A DNA stretch of 64,000 nucleotides from Phycisphaeraceae bacterium (GTDB lineage: Bacteria > Planctomycetota > Phycisphaerae > Phycisphaerales > UBA1924): positions 1,708,928 to 1,772,927 of the forward strand of contig JAHBXH010000001.1 in NCBI GenBank assembly GCA_019636555.1, in the 5' to 3' direction. The translations under genes and the position numbers were made by a program. How positions within the stretch are numbered: the first letter of the stretch is position 1; every line of letters starts with the position of its first letter. The notes below the pieces were generated by a model. The model saw only the letters and a program-made list of their open reading frames with translations, had not been told where the DNA came from and searched no databases. Shown piece after piece: positions 7,023-15,668 of this stretch.

Positions 7023-8255
7023 ATGAAGTCTATTGAACTCTTCGCCGGAGCGGGCGGGCTGGCAATCGCCACCGCCAACGCGGGCTTTGACCACGAAGCG
7101 GTATTGGAGTGGAACGAGAACGCCTGCGCCACGATCCGCCGGAACAAGGCGGCGGGTGTGCCGCACGTCCGTGATTGGGAAGTGGTGCAAGGCGACGTGT
7201 CGGAGTACGACTTCAAGCGGCACGCGGGATCGGTGGAGTTCGTTTCGGGTGGGCCACCGTGCCAGCCCTTCAGCGTCGGCGGGAAGCATCGGGGCGTGGA
7301 CGATGCGCGCAACATGTTCCCGCACGCGGTTCGTGCGGTGCGCGAGATTCAGCCCAAAGCCTTCCTCTTCGAGAACGTGAAGGGACTTCTCCGCAAGTCG
7401 TTCGCCAACTACTACGCCTACATCATTCACCAACTCACCTACCCGGAGATTGTCCGAAGAGGCGATGAGGAGTGGACCGACCACCACGCGCGGCTAGAGC
7501 GAGCGATCACGAGCGGGAAGGCGAAGGGACTTCGCTACAACGTGGTCTATCAACTCCTCAACTCCGCCGACTACGGAGTACCCCAGCGCCGAGAGCGCGT
7601 GCTCATCGTGGGCATTCGCGCCGACCTGGGCGTGAGGTTCTCTTTCCCCACGCCGACGCACGAAGAGGATGCGCTTGTCTTCGATCAATGGGTAACGGGT
7701 TCGTACTGGGAGCGCCACAAGGTGGCGAAGAAAGACCGCCCCAAGATGCCTCCGCGTCTGCGCCCGAAAGTGGAGAGGCTCTCGGCTCTCTGGTCATCGG
7801 CGATGCTACAACCGTGGCGCACCGTGCGCGATGCAATCTCCGACTTGCCGCGCATCGCTCCCGGCCAGACGTGCGAGAAGTTCCCCAATCACTTCCTCAA
7901 TCCGGGTGCTCGCGCATATGCGGGGCACAACGGAAGCCCGATGGACGAACCCGCGAAGACGCTCAAAGCCGGGGACCACGGCGTACCGGGCGGGGAGAAC
8001 ATGCTCCGGCTCGCCGATGGAAGCGTGCGGTACTTCTCCGTCCGCGAGTGCGCCCGGCTCCAGACGTTCCCCGATGAGTGGGTGCTAGAAGGCTCGTGGA
8101 CCGAATCCATGCGGCAACTCGGGAACGCGGTTCCGGTGCGCATGGCGGAGGTGGTGGCGACGGACCTTCGCCGCGCCGTACAACGTGGGGACGAAGTTAT
8201 GACCGTCATTCGCGCGGCGGGTGTTCGTGGTAGTAGGCGAGTATCTCGGCGATGA
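7023..8255 (+). CDS. DNA (cytosine-5) methyltransferase of the restriction cassette
   Basis: 410 residues with the m5C methyltransferase motifs in order: motif I ELFAGAGG (5-12), motif IV GGPPCQPFS with catalytic Cys80, motif VI FENVKG, motif VIII QRRERV, motif IX around RYFSVRECARLQTFPD, and motif X LGNAVPV. The variable region between VIII and IX is the target-recognition domain. It should protect host DNA from the adjacent Eco29kI-like nuclease, whose family cuts CCGCGG. Its 3' end overlaps the convergent nuclease gene by 50 bp. The last about 25 residues after motif X are basic and non-conserved. Confidence 0.9.
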   Translation: MKSIELFAGAGGLAIATANAGFDHEAVLEWNENACATIRRNKAAGVPHVRDWEVVQGDVSEYDFKRHAGSVEFVSGGPPCQPFSVGGKHRGVDDARNMFPHAVRAVREIQPKAFLFENVKGLLRKSFANYYAYIIHQLTYPEIVRRGDEEWTDHHARLERAITSGKAKGLRYNVVYQLLNSADYGVPQRRERVLIVGIRADLGVRFSFPTPTHEEDALVFDQWVTGSYWERHKVAKKDRPKMPPRLRPKVERLSALWSSAMLQPWRTVRDAISDLPRIAPGQTCEKFPNHFLNPGARAYAGHNGSPMDEPAKTLKAGDHGVPGGENMLRLADGSVRYFSVRECARLQTFPDEWVLEGSWTESMRQLGNAVPVRMAEVVATDLRRAVQRGDEVMTVIRAAGVRGSRRVSRR

Positions 8256-8988
8256 TCTCATCCGGAGACTTCGGATTGGGCTTGTTTGCCTTGTCCGTCG
8301 CCCACTTCCGGCCTGGGTGGAGCGTGTCCCACTCGGAGCGAGTGTTCTTTCGGGTGTCCGCCGCGTCGCCGTGCTTGCCGAAGCCCGTGCAGATTGGTTG
8401 ATTCCATATTGGTCCAAAGTGCGCGAGGAGGTAATCCTCTGCCGCCTTTTGCCAACCGCTCGTGACCACGAGATAGCGGCACTCAAAGTCTGCGATTCGC
8501 AGATTCTCCGTCGCATTGATGCTCTTGGCGTGGTCCCGGAGCCGACCGGCCAACTTCGGGCCTTGCTCCTCCGGGCTTCCCGCGTGGGTATCCGCAGGGT
8601 CCGCCTTGCCGACGTAGATCGGTGCTTCTGTTCCACAGATCGGCGCGTACGCGGGATGATCGCCCTTGTAGTAGAGCGCGTAGACCCCGGAGCCGTAGAA
8701 GCCGGGCACCTCGCCCAAAGGGTTGCGAGGTTGCTTCAACATGGTTTCCCCGACCATCCGCCCGACCACCTCCGGATGGTTCGGGTCAAAGATGAGCGGA
8801 GGTTGGCGGATTGTGTCGATCCCTTGGGCCAGTTCGCTCAGGCGCTCGATTGCCTCCCGAATCTCATCCGCGAGCCGCTTTGCCCGGCGCGACGACAAGC
8901 CTTCCCGGCTCAACTCCCCCTCCGGGATGCACGCGAGCAGTTCGCGCAGAGCGGCGTCCAAGCGTTTGTAGTCGATCGGCTCTGCCAT
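8206..8988 (-). CDS. Eco29kI-family GIY-YIG type II restriction endonuclease
   Basis: 260 residues from ATG 8988. The GIY-YIG core is GVYALYY (101-107) and IYVGKA (124-129). It is followed by RLRDHAKSI, DFECRYLVV, a Glu in the AAEDYLLAHF helix, and the GFGKHG...RSEWDTLHPGRKWA block characteristic of the Eco29kI family, which recognises CCGCGG. The first about 90 residues are an added helical domain. The gene is convergent with the methyltransferase (50-bp overlap of 3' ends) and divergent from vsr with only 41 bp between start codons. A Shine-Dalgarno-like GGAGCGCTC precedes the ATG. Confidence 0.85.
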   Translation of the reverse strand: MAEPIDYKRLDAALRELLACIPEGELSREGLSSRRAKRLADEIREAIERLSELAQGIDTIRQPPLIFDPNHPEVVGRMVGETMLKQPRNPLGEVPGFYGSGVYALYYKGDHPAYAPICGTEAPIYVGKADPADTHAGSPEEQGPKLAGRLRDHAKSINATENLRIADFECRYLVVTSGWQKAAEDYLLAHFGPIWNQPICTGFGKHGDAADTRKNTRSEWDTLHPGRKWATDKANKPNPKSPDEIIAEILAYYHEHPPRE

Positions 8989-9029
8989 GAGCGCTCCGGG
9001 AATCTGTAGGGGATAATCGGCTAAGCACG

Positions 9030-9467
9030 ATGGACACCCTGAATCCCCAACAAAGATCGGAGCGCATGGCCCGCGTGAAGGGCCGAAACACCGGGCCGGA
9101 GCGGTTGGTAGCCGACGTGCTCCGCTCCCTCCGCTTCCGCTCCGTCTCCCATCCAGCCGACGTGCCCGGCAAGCCGGACTTCGTATTCCGCTCGCGGCGA
9201 GCCGTGGTATTCGTTCACGGATGCTTCTGGCACCGGCACCGTTGCCCCAATGGACAACGCGCGCCGAAGTCCCGGCTCGACTTCTGGCTCCCAAAGTTGG
9301 ACGGCAACCGGCTACGCGACACCCGCACGCGACGGAGGCTCCGCCGCGAAGGGTGGCGTGTGCTCGTGGTGTGGGAGTGCCAGACGCGGGACGTGGAGCG
9401 GCTCCGGGCGCGGCTCGCTCGCTTCCTTCAAGGGGACTTGGCCGGGAGGGTGTCTTCCAAGCGTTGA
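9030..9467 (+). CDS. vsr: Very short patch repair (Vsr) mismatch endonuclease
   Basis: 145 residues, close to the family's usual length. It opens with the Vsr signature MDTLNPQQRSERMARVKGRNTGPE. It contains the metal-binding Asp in DVPGKPDFVF (Asp50), FVHGCFWHRHRCP (zinc-binding and catalytic His/Cys), PKSRLDFWLPKL and WECQTRD. Vsr nicks 5' of the T in T:G mismatches arising from deamination of 5-methylcytosine, so it counters mutation at sites made by the neighbouring methyltransferase. It diverges from the nuclease gene and overlaps the convergent gene at 9428 by 40 bp. Confidence 0.92.
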   Translation: MDTLNPQQRSERMARVKGRNTGPERLVADVLRSLRFRSVSHPADVPGKPDFVFRSRRAVVFVHGCFWHRHRCPNGQRAPKSRLDFWLPKLDGNRLRDTRTRRRLRREGWRVLVVWECQTRDVERLRARLARFLQGDLAGRVSSKR

Positions 9468-9817
9468 CGCCGCGCCCACGTCTTCAAGCCGGTACGGGAT
9501 TCGAGCCCGCGCGCTTCGTGCTCCGCTTCGTACTCATCGGGCCACCCGCGCCCGTGCTCCGGGTCCGCGAGCATGACCGTTCCCTCCTCATCCTGAATCA
9601 CCCAATACTCGGTCGGGTCATCGCGGAGGAGGATGCTTGTGGTGGGCGTGCCCGCGTCGAAAGCCTCATCGTCCGCGTACTCGGCCACCGCGTCATCGGA
9701 GAAGACGACAATGGACCCGTCCGGGCGACGGAGCGCGACGACGTAGATACCGCCGCCGCTCTGCCACTCCTCCCCACCTACCGCCTTGGCTATCGCCTTC
9801 GCTTGGGCTTTGTCCAT
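9428..9817 (-). CDS. Acidic protein of unknown function at the element's right end
   Basis: 129 residues, strongly acidic in the middle (DDAVAEYADDEAFDAG), with a beta-rich block (GGGIYVVALRRPDGSIVVF, EYWVIQDEEGTVMLAD) that could be a small SUKH- or immunity-like fold. I do not recognise it securely. It lies between vsr and the tRNA junction, overlapping vsr's 3' end by 40 bp. Acidic single-domain proteins at element ends are often DNA mimics or immunity factors, but nothing in the sequence proves that. Confidence 0.55.
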   Translation of the reverse strand: MDKAQAKAIAKAVGGEEWQSGGGIYVVALRRPDGSIVVFSDDAVAEYADDEAFDAGTPTTSILLRDDPTEYWVIQDEEGTVMLADPEHGRGWPDEYEAEHEARGLESRTGLKTWARRQRLEDTLPAKSP

Positions 9818-9901
9818 GCCAAGAGTGTACGGTCAGATTCCGGGAGTGCGAAGAATCTTCGCGGCACGTCCGAGAGCGCGTGACCTAGCCGGAACCTAGC
9901 C

Positions 9902-9929
9902 GAAAAGAAAACGGCCCCATAAAAGGGCC
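9902..9929 (-). terminator. Intrinsic terminator of tRNA-Asp
   Basis: On the minus strand GGCCC (9929-9925) pairs with GGGCC (9917-9913) around a short AU-rich loop, followed by TTTTCTTTT. It lies 8 bp beyond the tRNA 3' end. Its survival intact next to the presumed insertion junction implies it was carried by the element or restored on integration. Confidence 0.8.
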
Positions 9930-9937
9930 TTTCTAAG

Positions 9938-10011
<74 letters not shown>

Positions 10012-10058
10012 GAATTGTCTTCCGATCCTCGGGCCGCGAGGCCTTTGGAGCGGGAGGA

Positions 10059-10086
10059 ACGATACGCGTCAGCCCCGAAAGTTCAA
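10059..10086 (-). promoter_or_regulatory. Probable promoter of tRNA-Asp
   Basis: On the minus strand, TTGAAC (10086-10081), a 16-bp spacer and TATCGT (10064-10059), 48 bp before the mature tRNA 5' end. Both hexamers are reasonable sigma-70 matches. No other promoter-like pair lies closer. Confidence 0.5.
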
Positions 10087-10142
10087 GTGGCCGGCGACGG
10101 ATCGAAGAAACAGACCAAAACAAAGTGAAAATCACGCTGTCG

Positions 10143-10355
10143 TCAGACGCGGGCCTTTTCGGGCAGAGTGATGTTGCCCTTCTCCTGCATCTCGAACGGG
10201 TTTCCGTTCTTGCCGACTTTGGATGCGGCCATCCACATCACGCCGCAGGCGACGGCGAGCGCGACGACCGCGAGAAAAGCGAGCACCGTGAAGACATCGA
10301 GCGACGACCCGCGCCTCGCCCGACCACCCGGCATCTGCATTCCGAATTGAGACAT
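10143..10355 (-). CDS. Small single-span membrane protein of unknown function
   Basis: 70 residues: a basic N-terminus (MSQFGMQMPGGRARRGSS), one transmembrane helix (LDVFTVLAFLAVVALAVACGVMWMA, about residues 19-43) and a short polar tail. A GAGGAA Shine-Dalgarno stands ahead of the ATG. It follows the coiled-coil gene at 10398 on the same strand by about 40 bp, so the two are probably co-transcribed and may act together in the envelope. Function unknown. Confidence 0.65.
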   Translation of the reverse strand: MSQFGMQMPGGRARRGSSLDVFTVLAFLAVVALAVACGVMWMAASKVGKNGNPFEMQEKGNITLPEKARV

Positions 10356-10397
10356 GTGAATTCCTCGCGCGTTTGCGCGGCTCGTGCCGAGGGATGT

Positions 10398-11255
10398 TTA
10401 CTGGAGACGCGTGGTGACCGAATCGCCGTTCTGCACCGAGACGTCGCGGTTCAGCGCGTCCACGCGGCCGATGGCGAAACGCATGTCCGTCTTGAGGATG
10501 ACGAGATTGGCGACAAACTTGTTGCCGCGGCTGATGAACAGCTTCTGGTTCTCGCGGATGCGGTCGTTGCTCCCGAGATTGATCTTGACGAGCGTCGATC
10601 CGGTCGAGGGATCGGTGGTCACGTTCTCGATCGAGCCGGTGACCGGGATGCCGGTGTCAACGAAAGGTTCTTTGGACGAGACGCCGAAGACGCCCATCGA
10701 CGAGCCGCCCTCGCGAGCGAGGCGGGCTTCTTCGAGCTGCTCGCGGAGAGCACGCACGCTCTGGGTCAGCACTTCGTTCTGGCTTTCGAGATCGCTGATG
10801 CGGTCATCCGACTGCACTGCCTGTTCGCGGAAGCGGAGTTCGTTCTTGCGGAGGGCAGTGACTTCATCGCGGTAGCCGGTCAAGAGCGTGGCCTGGGTTT
10901 TGACGGTCTCGCCGAGTTCGGCGATCTTGAGGGTGATGGCCTGGAAATCCTGTTCGGCCTTGGCCTTGGCGCGGGTGAGTTCGGCGTTGACACGCTCGAG
11001 CTCACGAGCGCGTGCTTCGCGATCGGTGAGCTGCGAATTGAGGGCTTCGCGCTCCTTGTCCCACGCCACCTTCGCGGCGCTCGCCTGCGCCGTGTAGTCG
11101 GCCAGCTGCCCCTTCGCCGCCAGGCTCTGCGACACCTGGTTGTCGCGATCCTGCAGTATCTGATCGGTGTTGAAGGAATACGAGATCACCAGCGCTGAGA
11201 GAAACAGGCTGAGGACCGCGGCAATGATGACAAGCACTTTCGTTAGGGTCGCCAC
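10398..11255 (-). CDS. Membrane-anchored coiled-coil protein of unknown function
   Basis: 285 residues from GTG 11255, chosen because AGGAG lies 7 bp upstream and translation then begins right before the membrane helix (LTKVLVIIAAVLSLFLSALVISYSF). Residues about 35-190 form a long coiled coil (many Glu/Lys/Arg/Ala heptads). The C-terminal about 80 residues are a beta-rich domain (VTGSIENV...LVKINLGSNDRIRENQKLFIS), similar in layout to MreC-like or secreted envelope scaffolds. It is upstream of the 70-residue membrane protein in a likely two-gene unit. No enzyme motif is seen. Confidence 0.75.
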   Translation of the reverse strand: MATLTKVLVIIAAVLSLFLSALVISYSFNTDQILQDRDNQVSQSLAAKGQLADYTAQASAAKVAWDKEREALNSQLTDREARARELERVNAELTRAKAKAEQDFQAITLKIAELGETVKTQATLLTGYRDEVTALRKNELRFREQAVQSDDRISDLESQNEVLTQSVRALREQLEEARLAREGGSSMGVFGVSSKEPFVDTGIPVTGSIENVTTDPSTGSTLVKINLGSNDRIRENQKLFISRGNKFVANLVILKTDMRFAIGRVDALNRDVSVQNGDSVTTRLQ

Positions 11256-11520
11256 GCGAGGCTCCTGAAGTCTGCCGAGCCGAATGCGTCCGCATTCCCG
11301 GCCGGCGAGGGGTCGAATCATTCGAGCCTACTCAGGCCCGATCAACCAAACGCCCCCCATCCATTTGACACGAATTCGATCGGGTTGCCAACTCGGGGGC
11401 ACTCCGCCGCATGCAGTCTATCCGACAGGCGCCGCCGACCTGTTCCCGCCGATCCGCCAGCCGGGTTGAACTGCGTGCATCTTGTACCGGGCCGGGAGAG
11501 GCCTGTCAAACCGAGGCGTT

Positions 11521-12630
11521 CTACGGAAGCTTCTGTCCGGTGAGCCGAGCGTGTGCCCGAATGACTGAAGATGCCGCCACGACCCGGACCATCGGCGAAG
11601 GGTCGTTCATCATCGTTTCGAGCATCGCGAAGTGTTCGGGCTGGGCGGTGTAGCCGTAGACCGAAGCCGCTTGCTGGCGAATGGTCGGATTCGGGTCTTT
11701 CGCGTATTCGTCGGCCAGGAAACTGCCGCGGTCGAGCCCGAGTTTGGCGATCGCGGTCGCGCAGGCGAGCCGGAACTCCGGCGGCATCGGATTGCCCCTT
11801 GCGTCGCGATATTCAGAGAGATAGATCAATTGATCCATCGAGCGATTGTCTTTGACTTCACCGATGATCTGGACAGCCAGCACGGCCAACTCGAAGTCCT
11901 CCGGCCTTGCCGGGAAGAGTGCCGCGCGTATTCCCTCGATCGGTTCGTTGTCTCCGAGTTTCACGCGTGCTTCGCCGCACTGGAGTTGGAAAATCTGGAC
12001 TTCGAGTGGACGGGAACGAGCGATGTTTTCGACCGCCGCGGCACGCAGCATGGCGATGGCCGAGCGATTGCCGATCTCTCCAATCACCCACGCGGCTTGG
12101 CTGCGGACCTGGAGCGGTTCCGAACCGGTGAGGTAACCAGCGAGAGGCGTGGGGTCAATCGGCCGGCCCAATTTGTTGAGCCCGTAGATTGCCGAAATGC
12201 GAACGAACGGAGACGGATCGTTTGTGAGCGAGTGGATCTTGGCTGCCGCGGGCTGGTATCGCGCTCGTCCGGCCCCGATTGAAGCCATCGCTCTTACACC
12301 CGGCGTCGGGTCTTCCAGACCCTTCAAGAGCGTGTCACCCAACCGGTTCGGAACAAGCGATGCGCCGTCGCACGCGTAACCCCGGACCTGACCGTCGGGG
12401 CTGTTTCCCGACTCCTCGATCAGTTGCAGGGCCCGCTCACGGATCTGCGAGATTTTGATCGCGCTCGGGGCCGCCGCCTTGGGAGTGGCGGTCGCGACAG
12501 AGTTGGTCGCAGGGGGCTTGGCGGGCGGGGGTTCGGCCGGGGTTGTCGACTTCGCAGCCTGATGGGAAGAGCAGCCTTGGGCAGCGGCAAGCAGGGCGAG
12601 GCCAAGGGTGGCGAAAATGCGGTTTCTCAA
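11521..12630 (-). CDS. HEAT-repeat lipoprotein
   Basis: 369 residues from a TTG start preceded by GGAGG at ideal spacing. The signal peptide has a lipobox ending AAAQGC (Cys20), then a Pro/Ala-rich linker (about 25-55). The rest is at least six HEAT-like repeats (VRAMASIGAGRARY, VRISAIYGLNKLG, VRSQAAWVIGEIG, FRLACATAIAKLG, IRQQAASVYGYTA). It should be a lipid-anchored scaffold. Its TTGA start overlaps the stop of lnt, the enzyme that completes lipoprotein acylation; the link may be just co-transcription. Confidence 0.85.
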   Translation of the reverse strand: MRNRIFATLGLALLAAAQGCSSHQAAKSTTPAEPPPAKPPATNSVATATPKAAAPSAIKISQIRERALQLIEESGNSPDGQVRGYACDGASLVPNRLGDTLLKGLEDPTPGVRAMASIGAGRARYQPAAAKIHSLTNDPSPFVRISAIYGLNKLGRPIDPTPLAGYLTGSEPLQVRSQAAWVIGEIGNRSAIAMLRAAAVENIARSRPLEVQIFQLQCGEARVKLGDNEPIEGIRAALFPARPEDFELAVLAVQIIGEVKDNRSMDQLIYLSEYRDARGNPMPPEFRLACATAIAKLGLDRGSFLADEYAKDPNPTIRQQAASVYGYTAQPEHFAMLETMMNDPSPMVRVVAASSVIRAHARLTGQKLP

Positions 12631-14390
12631 GAGGAACCTCCGGTCGGCAGGCTGCTACCGGTTGCAGCCACCGAATTGTTCGGCGTTCGGCGCCGGAATG
12701 CGAGAATCAGCAGGGTTCCGAGAGCGAGCGGGAAGACCCAGCAGAAATCGCCATACTCGCGGAAGAATGTGGTGCCGCGGAAGAGGGCGACATTGTCGAC
12801 CAGAACGCCTGCGACCCGTGAAGAGCGGCCTTCAACATTGATGAGCCGGTTGCCGTTTTCCCGCCCGTACTCGGTGACCGACGAGATACCGGTATTGGCC
12901 GCCCGGACGACGGCGACGCCGAGTTCGAGGGAGCGCCACCTTGCCGCCATCTGGTGTTCGACGCGGGCCGGGTCAAATGAGCCGAACCAGCCGTCGTTGG
13001 TGACGTTGGCGATGAGTACTCTCGCGCGACCCTGAGCGGCACGGTTGACGAGTTTGCGGCAGAGGCTGGATTCGGTGATCTCGAAGCAGATGGGAGTGAC
13101 GACGCGGACGACTTCGGGCCGCTTCGAATCGGGGCTGGGTGTCGTCGGGGAGAACTCGAAGCCACCGATGCGGTCGGTGCTGCCTCGGTCGAGATCGAAA
13201 CTCATGCCGGACGCGCCGATTGAGAGCAAACTCTTTTGGAGCCAAGGCCACGACGAGATGTAGGGCATGGTCTCGCCGAAAGGCGTGAGCCGGATCTTGT
13301 CGTAGCGGAGCGGATCGACCCTTCCGTCTTTGAGGAGGAACACGCTGTTGAAGCGGTGATCCGAGATGAAGTGCGAGTCTTGTTTGTCGGGATCTGGAAC
13401 GAGGCGCAAGCGATCGGTGCCGATCGCACCGACAAGCATGGGGATGCCCAATTCTTTTTGAAACTGCAGCAGCGAATTCGCAAAGGAGACGATTCGCTTT
13501 CCCGTGACACGACCGTTGGTGTCGACATCCTCGAAGGGCTCGAGAAACGTGCCCGGGAACATCGTCTCGGGCCAGAGGATGAGCGCGGGGTTCTGGGCGG
13601 CGGCGTCGCGCGTCAACTGCAGGAAACGCGGGAAGTCTTCTTGTCGCTGCTCGAACGTCCACGCGACTTTGTTGTCCTGGGGCAGATTGGTCTGCACGAT
13701 ACCGACGCGGATTTCGGGCTGGGCCACCGCCAGCGCCGGGTTGCGTGTCGCGAGGTTGGTTGCGCCGAAGTAGATGGCGACGATCGCGGCGCAGAGCGCG
13801 AGCCGCGCCGGTCCCATGCCTCGTATGCGGAATCGTGTTGGGCGTGCGTCGCGTGGGGGAATGGGGACCAGGAAGTCGAAGACGATGCCAACCATTGAAG
13901 CGAGAAGCGCGCCGACTCCGTACGCGCCGATCACCGAACCGCAGAGCGACAGAGCCGGCGCATCGATCAGCGGGTGCGAAATCAAGAACCATGAATACCC
14001 GTCCCAGACGAGTTCGCCCCGCAACCACTCGAGCCCGGTCCACGCGATCGGAATGAGCAAACTGAGCGGCATACGCGGGAAGCTGCGCCGCAATACATTG
14101 AGCAGATAGACAAACAGCCCGGGATAGATCGACAAGTACATGACGAGCGGGAAGTAGCCCGCCGTCGAGATCTCGATGACCCATTGCTGCTGGTACCAAT
14201 AGAAGGCCGACGCGCCGAGCGACGCGGCAATGGCATCTTTCCAATTCACGCGCGTCGGGCGCAGCGCAAGCCACACTAGCGGCGCGATGGCGACCAACGT
14301 GAACGGCCAGAGTCCGATCGGCGGGAACGCCAACAGGAGCAGGAGTGCGTGCGCAAGGCCCGCAAGCAGGGGCAGAAGAAGCCGCTTCAC
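12627..14390 (-). CDS. lnt: Apolipoprotein N-acyltransferase
   Basis: 587 residues. The first about 220 residues hold six or seven membrane helices; the remainder is the periplasmic nitrilase-like domain. The Glu of LILWPETMFPG and the Cys of VVTPICFEITESSLC fit the Glu-Lys-Cys catalytic triad, with the Lys expected around RYDKIRLTPFGE. VLIANVTNDGWFG and a final hydrophobic helix complete the family pattern. It transfers a fatty acyl chain to the N-terminal Cys of lipoproteins. It lies 41 bp after accD and overlaps the HEAT lipoprotein gene. Confidence 0.93.
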   Translation of the reverse strand: MKRLLLPLLAGLAHALLLLLAFPPIGLWPFTLVAIAPLVWLALRPTRVNWKDAIAASLGASAFYWYQQQWVIEISTAGYFPLVMYLSIYPGLFVYLLNVLRRSFPRMPLSLLIPIAWTGLEWLRGELVWDGYSWFLISHPLIDAPALSLCGSVIGAYGVGALLASMVGIVFDFLVPIPPRDARPTRFRIRGMGPARLALCAAIVAIYFGATNLATRNPALAVAQPEIRVGIVQTNLPQDNKVAWTFEQRQEDFPRFLQLTRDAAAQNPALILWPETMFPGTFLEPFEDVDTNGRVTGKRIVSFANSLLQFQKELGIPMLVGAIGTDRLRLVPDPDKQDSHFISDHRFNSVFLLKDGRVDPLRYDKIRLTPFGETMPYISSWPWLQKSLLSIGASGMSFDLDRGSTDRIGGFEFSPTTPSPDSKRPEVVRVVTPICFEITESSLCRKLVNRAAQGRARVLIANVTNDGWFGSFDPARVEHQMAARWRSLELGVAVVRAANTGISSVTEYGRENGNRLINVEGRSSRVAGVLVDNVALFRGTTFFREYGDFCWVFPLALGTLLILAFRRRTPNNSVAATGSSLPTGGSS

Positions 14391-14431
14391 GGGTCGATCC
14401 TTGACCGCTCCAGGGCGAAGAGCAGGGCGAA

Positions 14432-15319
14432 TTAGCGACCGGAGTAGTCGATGAGGCGAGCCAGTTCGGTTCGGAGGTTGGCTCGAGGCACAACGCGATC
14501 AACCAAGCCCGCCTTCAACAGGAATTCAGATCGCTGGAAGCCTTCGGGCAATTCCTGGCGGATGGTCTGCTGGATCACGCGCGGTCCGGCGAAGCCGATG
14601 AGCGCCTTGGGCTCGGCGAGGATCACATCGCCCAGCATGGCAAAGCTGGCCGTGACGCCGCCGGTGGTGGGGTCGGTGAGGACGCTGATGAAGACGCCTC
14701 CGGCATCGTCGAGCCGGGCGAGAGCGGCGCTCGTTTTGGCCATCTGCATGAGGCTGAGGCCGGCTTCCTGCATTCTGGCGCCACCCGAGCAACTCACGAT
14801 GATCACAGGCAAGCCGGCGTATCCGGTGGCCTTGTTCGGCGTCGCGGCTTCGATCGCGCGGGTGATTGTTTCGCCGACGACCGAACCCATCGAACCCATC
14901 ATGAAGGTGAGGTCGAGGCACACGAGCATCGCTTCGCGACCCTTGATGAAGCACTTGCCCGCCCGGATTGCGTCGATCTGGCCGGTCTTGACCTGTTCGG
15001 CGACCAGGCGCTCGCGATAGGACTTGAGATCGCGGAACTTGAGGGGGTCGGCGGGCTGGAGATTGGTGAACATCTCCTGAAACGTGTCCGGATCGGCAAG
15101 CTGCAAGACGCGTTCGGCCGCCCCAATTCGGAAGTGGTGGGTGCACTCTGGGCAGACGTTCAGGTTGGCTTCGAGGTGCCTCCGGTAGACCATTTTCGCG
15201 CAGGAGGGGCACCGGAGCCAAAGGCCCTCGGGGATCGAAGCACGGCGCGCGGGACGAACCTCGCTCCAACTCCGCGGGGGTGGCGAGGCGGGTCTGGTCG
15301 AACTGGCTGTCTTGGTCAT
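14432..15319 (-). CDS. accD: Acetyl-CoA carboxylase carboxyltransferase subunit beta
   Basis: 295 residues from ATG 15319 (longer upstream reading is not protein-like). It has an N-terminal four-Cys zinc ribbon (Cys37, 40, 56, 59 in LRCPSCAKMVYR...NVCPECTHHF). The crotonase-fold carboxyltransferase core follows, with IVSCSGGARMQEAGLSLMQM, TDPTTGGVTASFAMLGD and GFAGPRVIQQTIRQELPEGF. Together with AccA it carboxylates acetyl-CoA to malonyl-CoA. accA is not in the window. It appears to head an accD-lnt-HEAT lipoprotein transcription unit. Confidence 0.96.
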   Translation of the reverse strand: MTKTASSTRPASPPPRSWSEVRPARRASIPEGLWLRCPSCAKMVYRRHLEANLNVCPECTHHFRIGAAERVLQLADPDTFQEMFTNLQPADPLKFRDLKSYRERLVAEQVKTGQIDAIRAGKCFIKGREAMLVCLDLTFMMGSMGSVVGETITRAIEAATPNKATGYAGLPVIIVSCSGGARMQEAGLSLMQMAKTSAALARLDDAGGVFISVLTDPTTGGVTASFAMLGDVILAEPKALIGFAGPRVIQQTIRQELPEGFQRSEFLLKAGLVDRVVPRANLRTELARLIDYSGR

Positions 15320-15668
15320 GGGATAGCAATTCCTTCGGTTTGCCCCTCGCGGACTTGCAAGTGAGCACTTGCTGGAGACAACCCCGATCCGATGGACGGA
15401 TCCGGATTGACCCTTGCCCGTTCGAAGCAATCGACCTTGCGTGGCTACTCGCACATCCGTGCGATCAGCAGCAAGCAACGCCCTCCGCGTCACCCGAAGC
15501 CTTCCGAACGGAAGACTCCCGCGCTCCGGCCCGTCCGTCGACTCCTGCCGACGACCCACACAGGCCGGTTGTTCGAGGCCAACTTTAGCCTAATTCGGTT
15601 CAGGGCGTGCAAAGACTGGATCGGTTTATGTTCGGTAACGGTGGGAAACCTGTCGGATGGAAGCTGGT
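15320..15668. other. 349-bp spacer between rpe and accD
   Basis: Open frames cross this stretch, but none has a credible start, Shine-Dalgarno or recognisable protein. On the minus strand TTGCAC (15612-15607), 17 bp, then GCTAAA (15589-15584) is a weak promoter candidate for accD and would leave a leader of about 260 nt. I see no riboswitch or repeat in it. Confidence 0.35.

Noticed and set aside
1-9930. A second copy of the tRNA-Asp 3' end as the far attachment site
   Set aside because: No stretch resembling the tRNA T arm/acceptor sequence was found by eye in 1-9930; the other end presumably lies to the left of the window.
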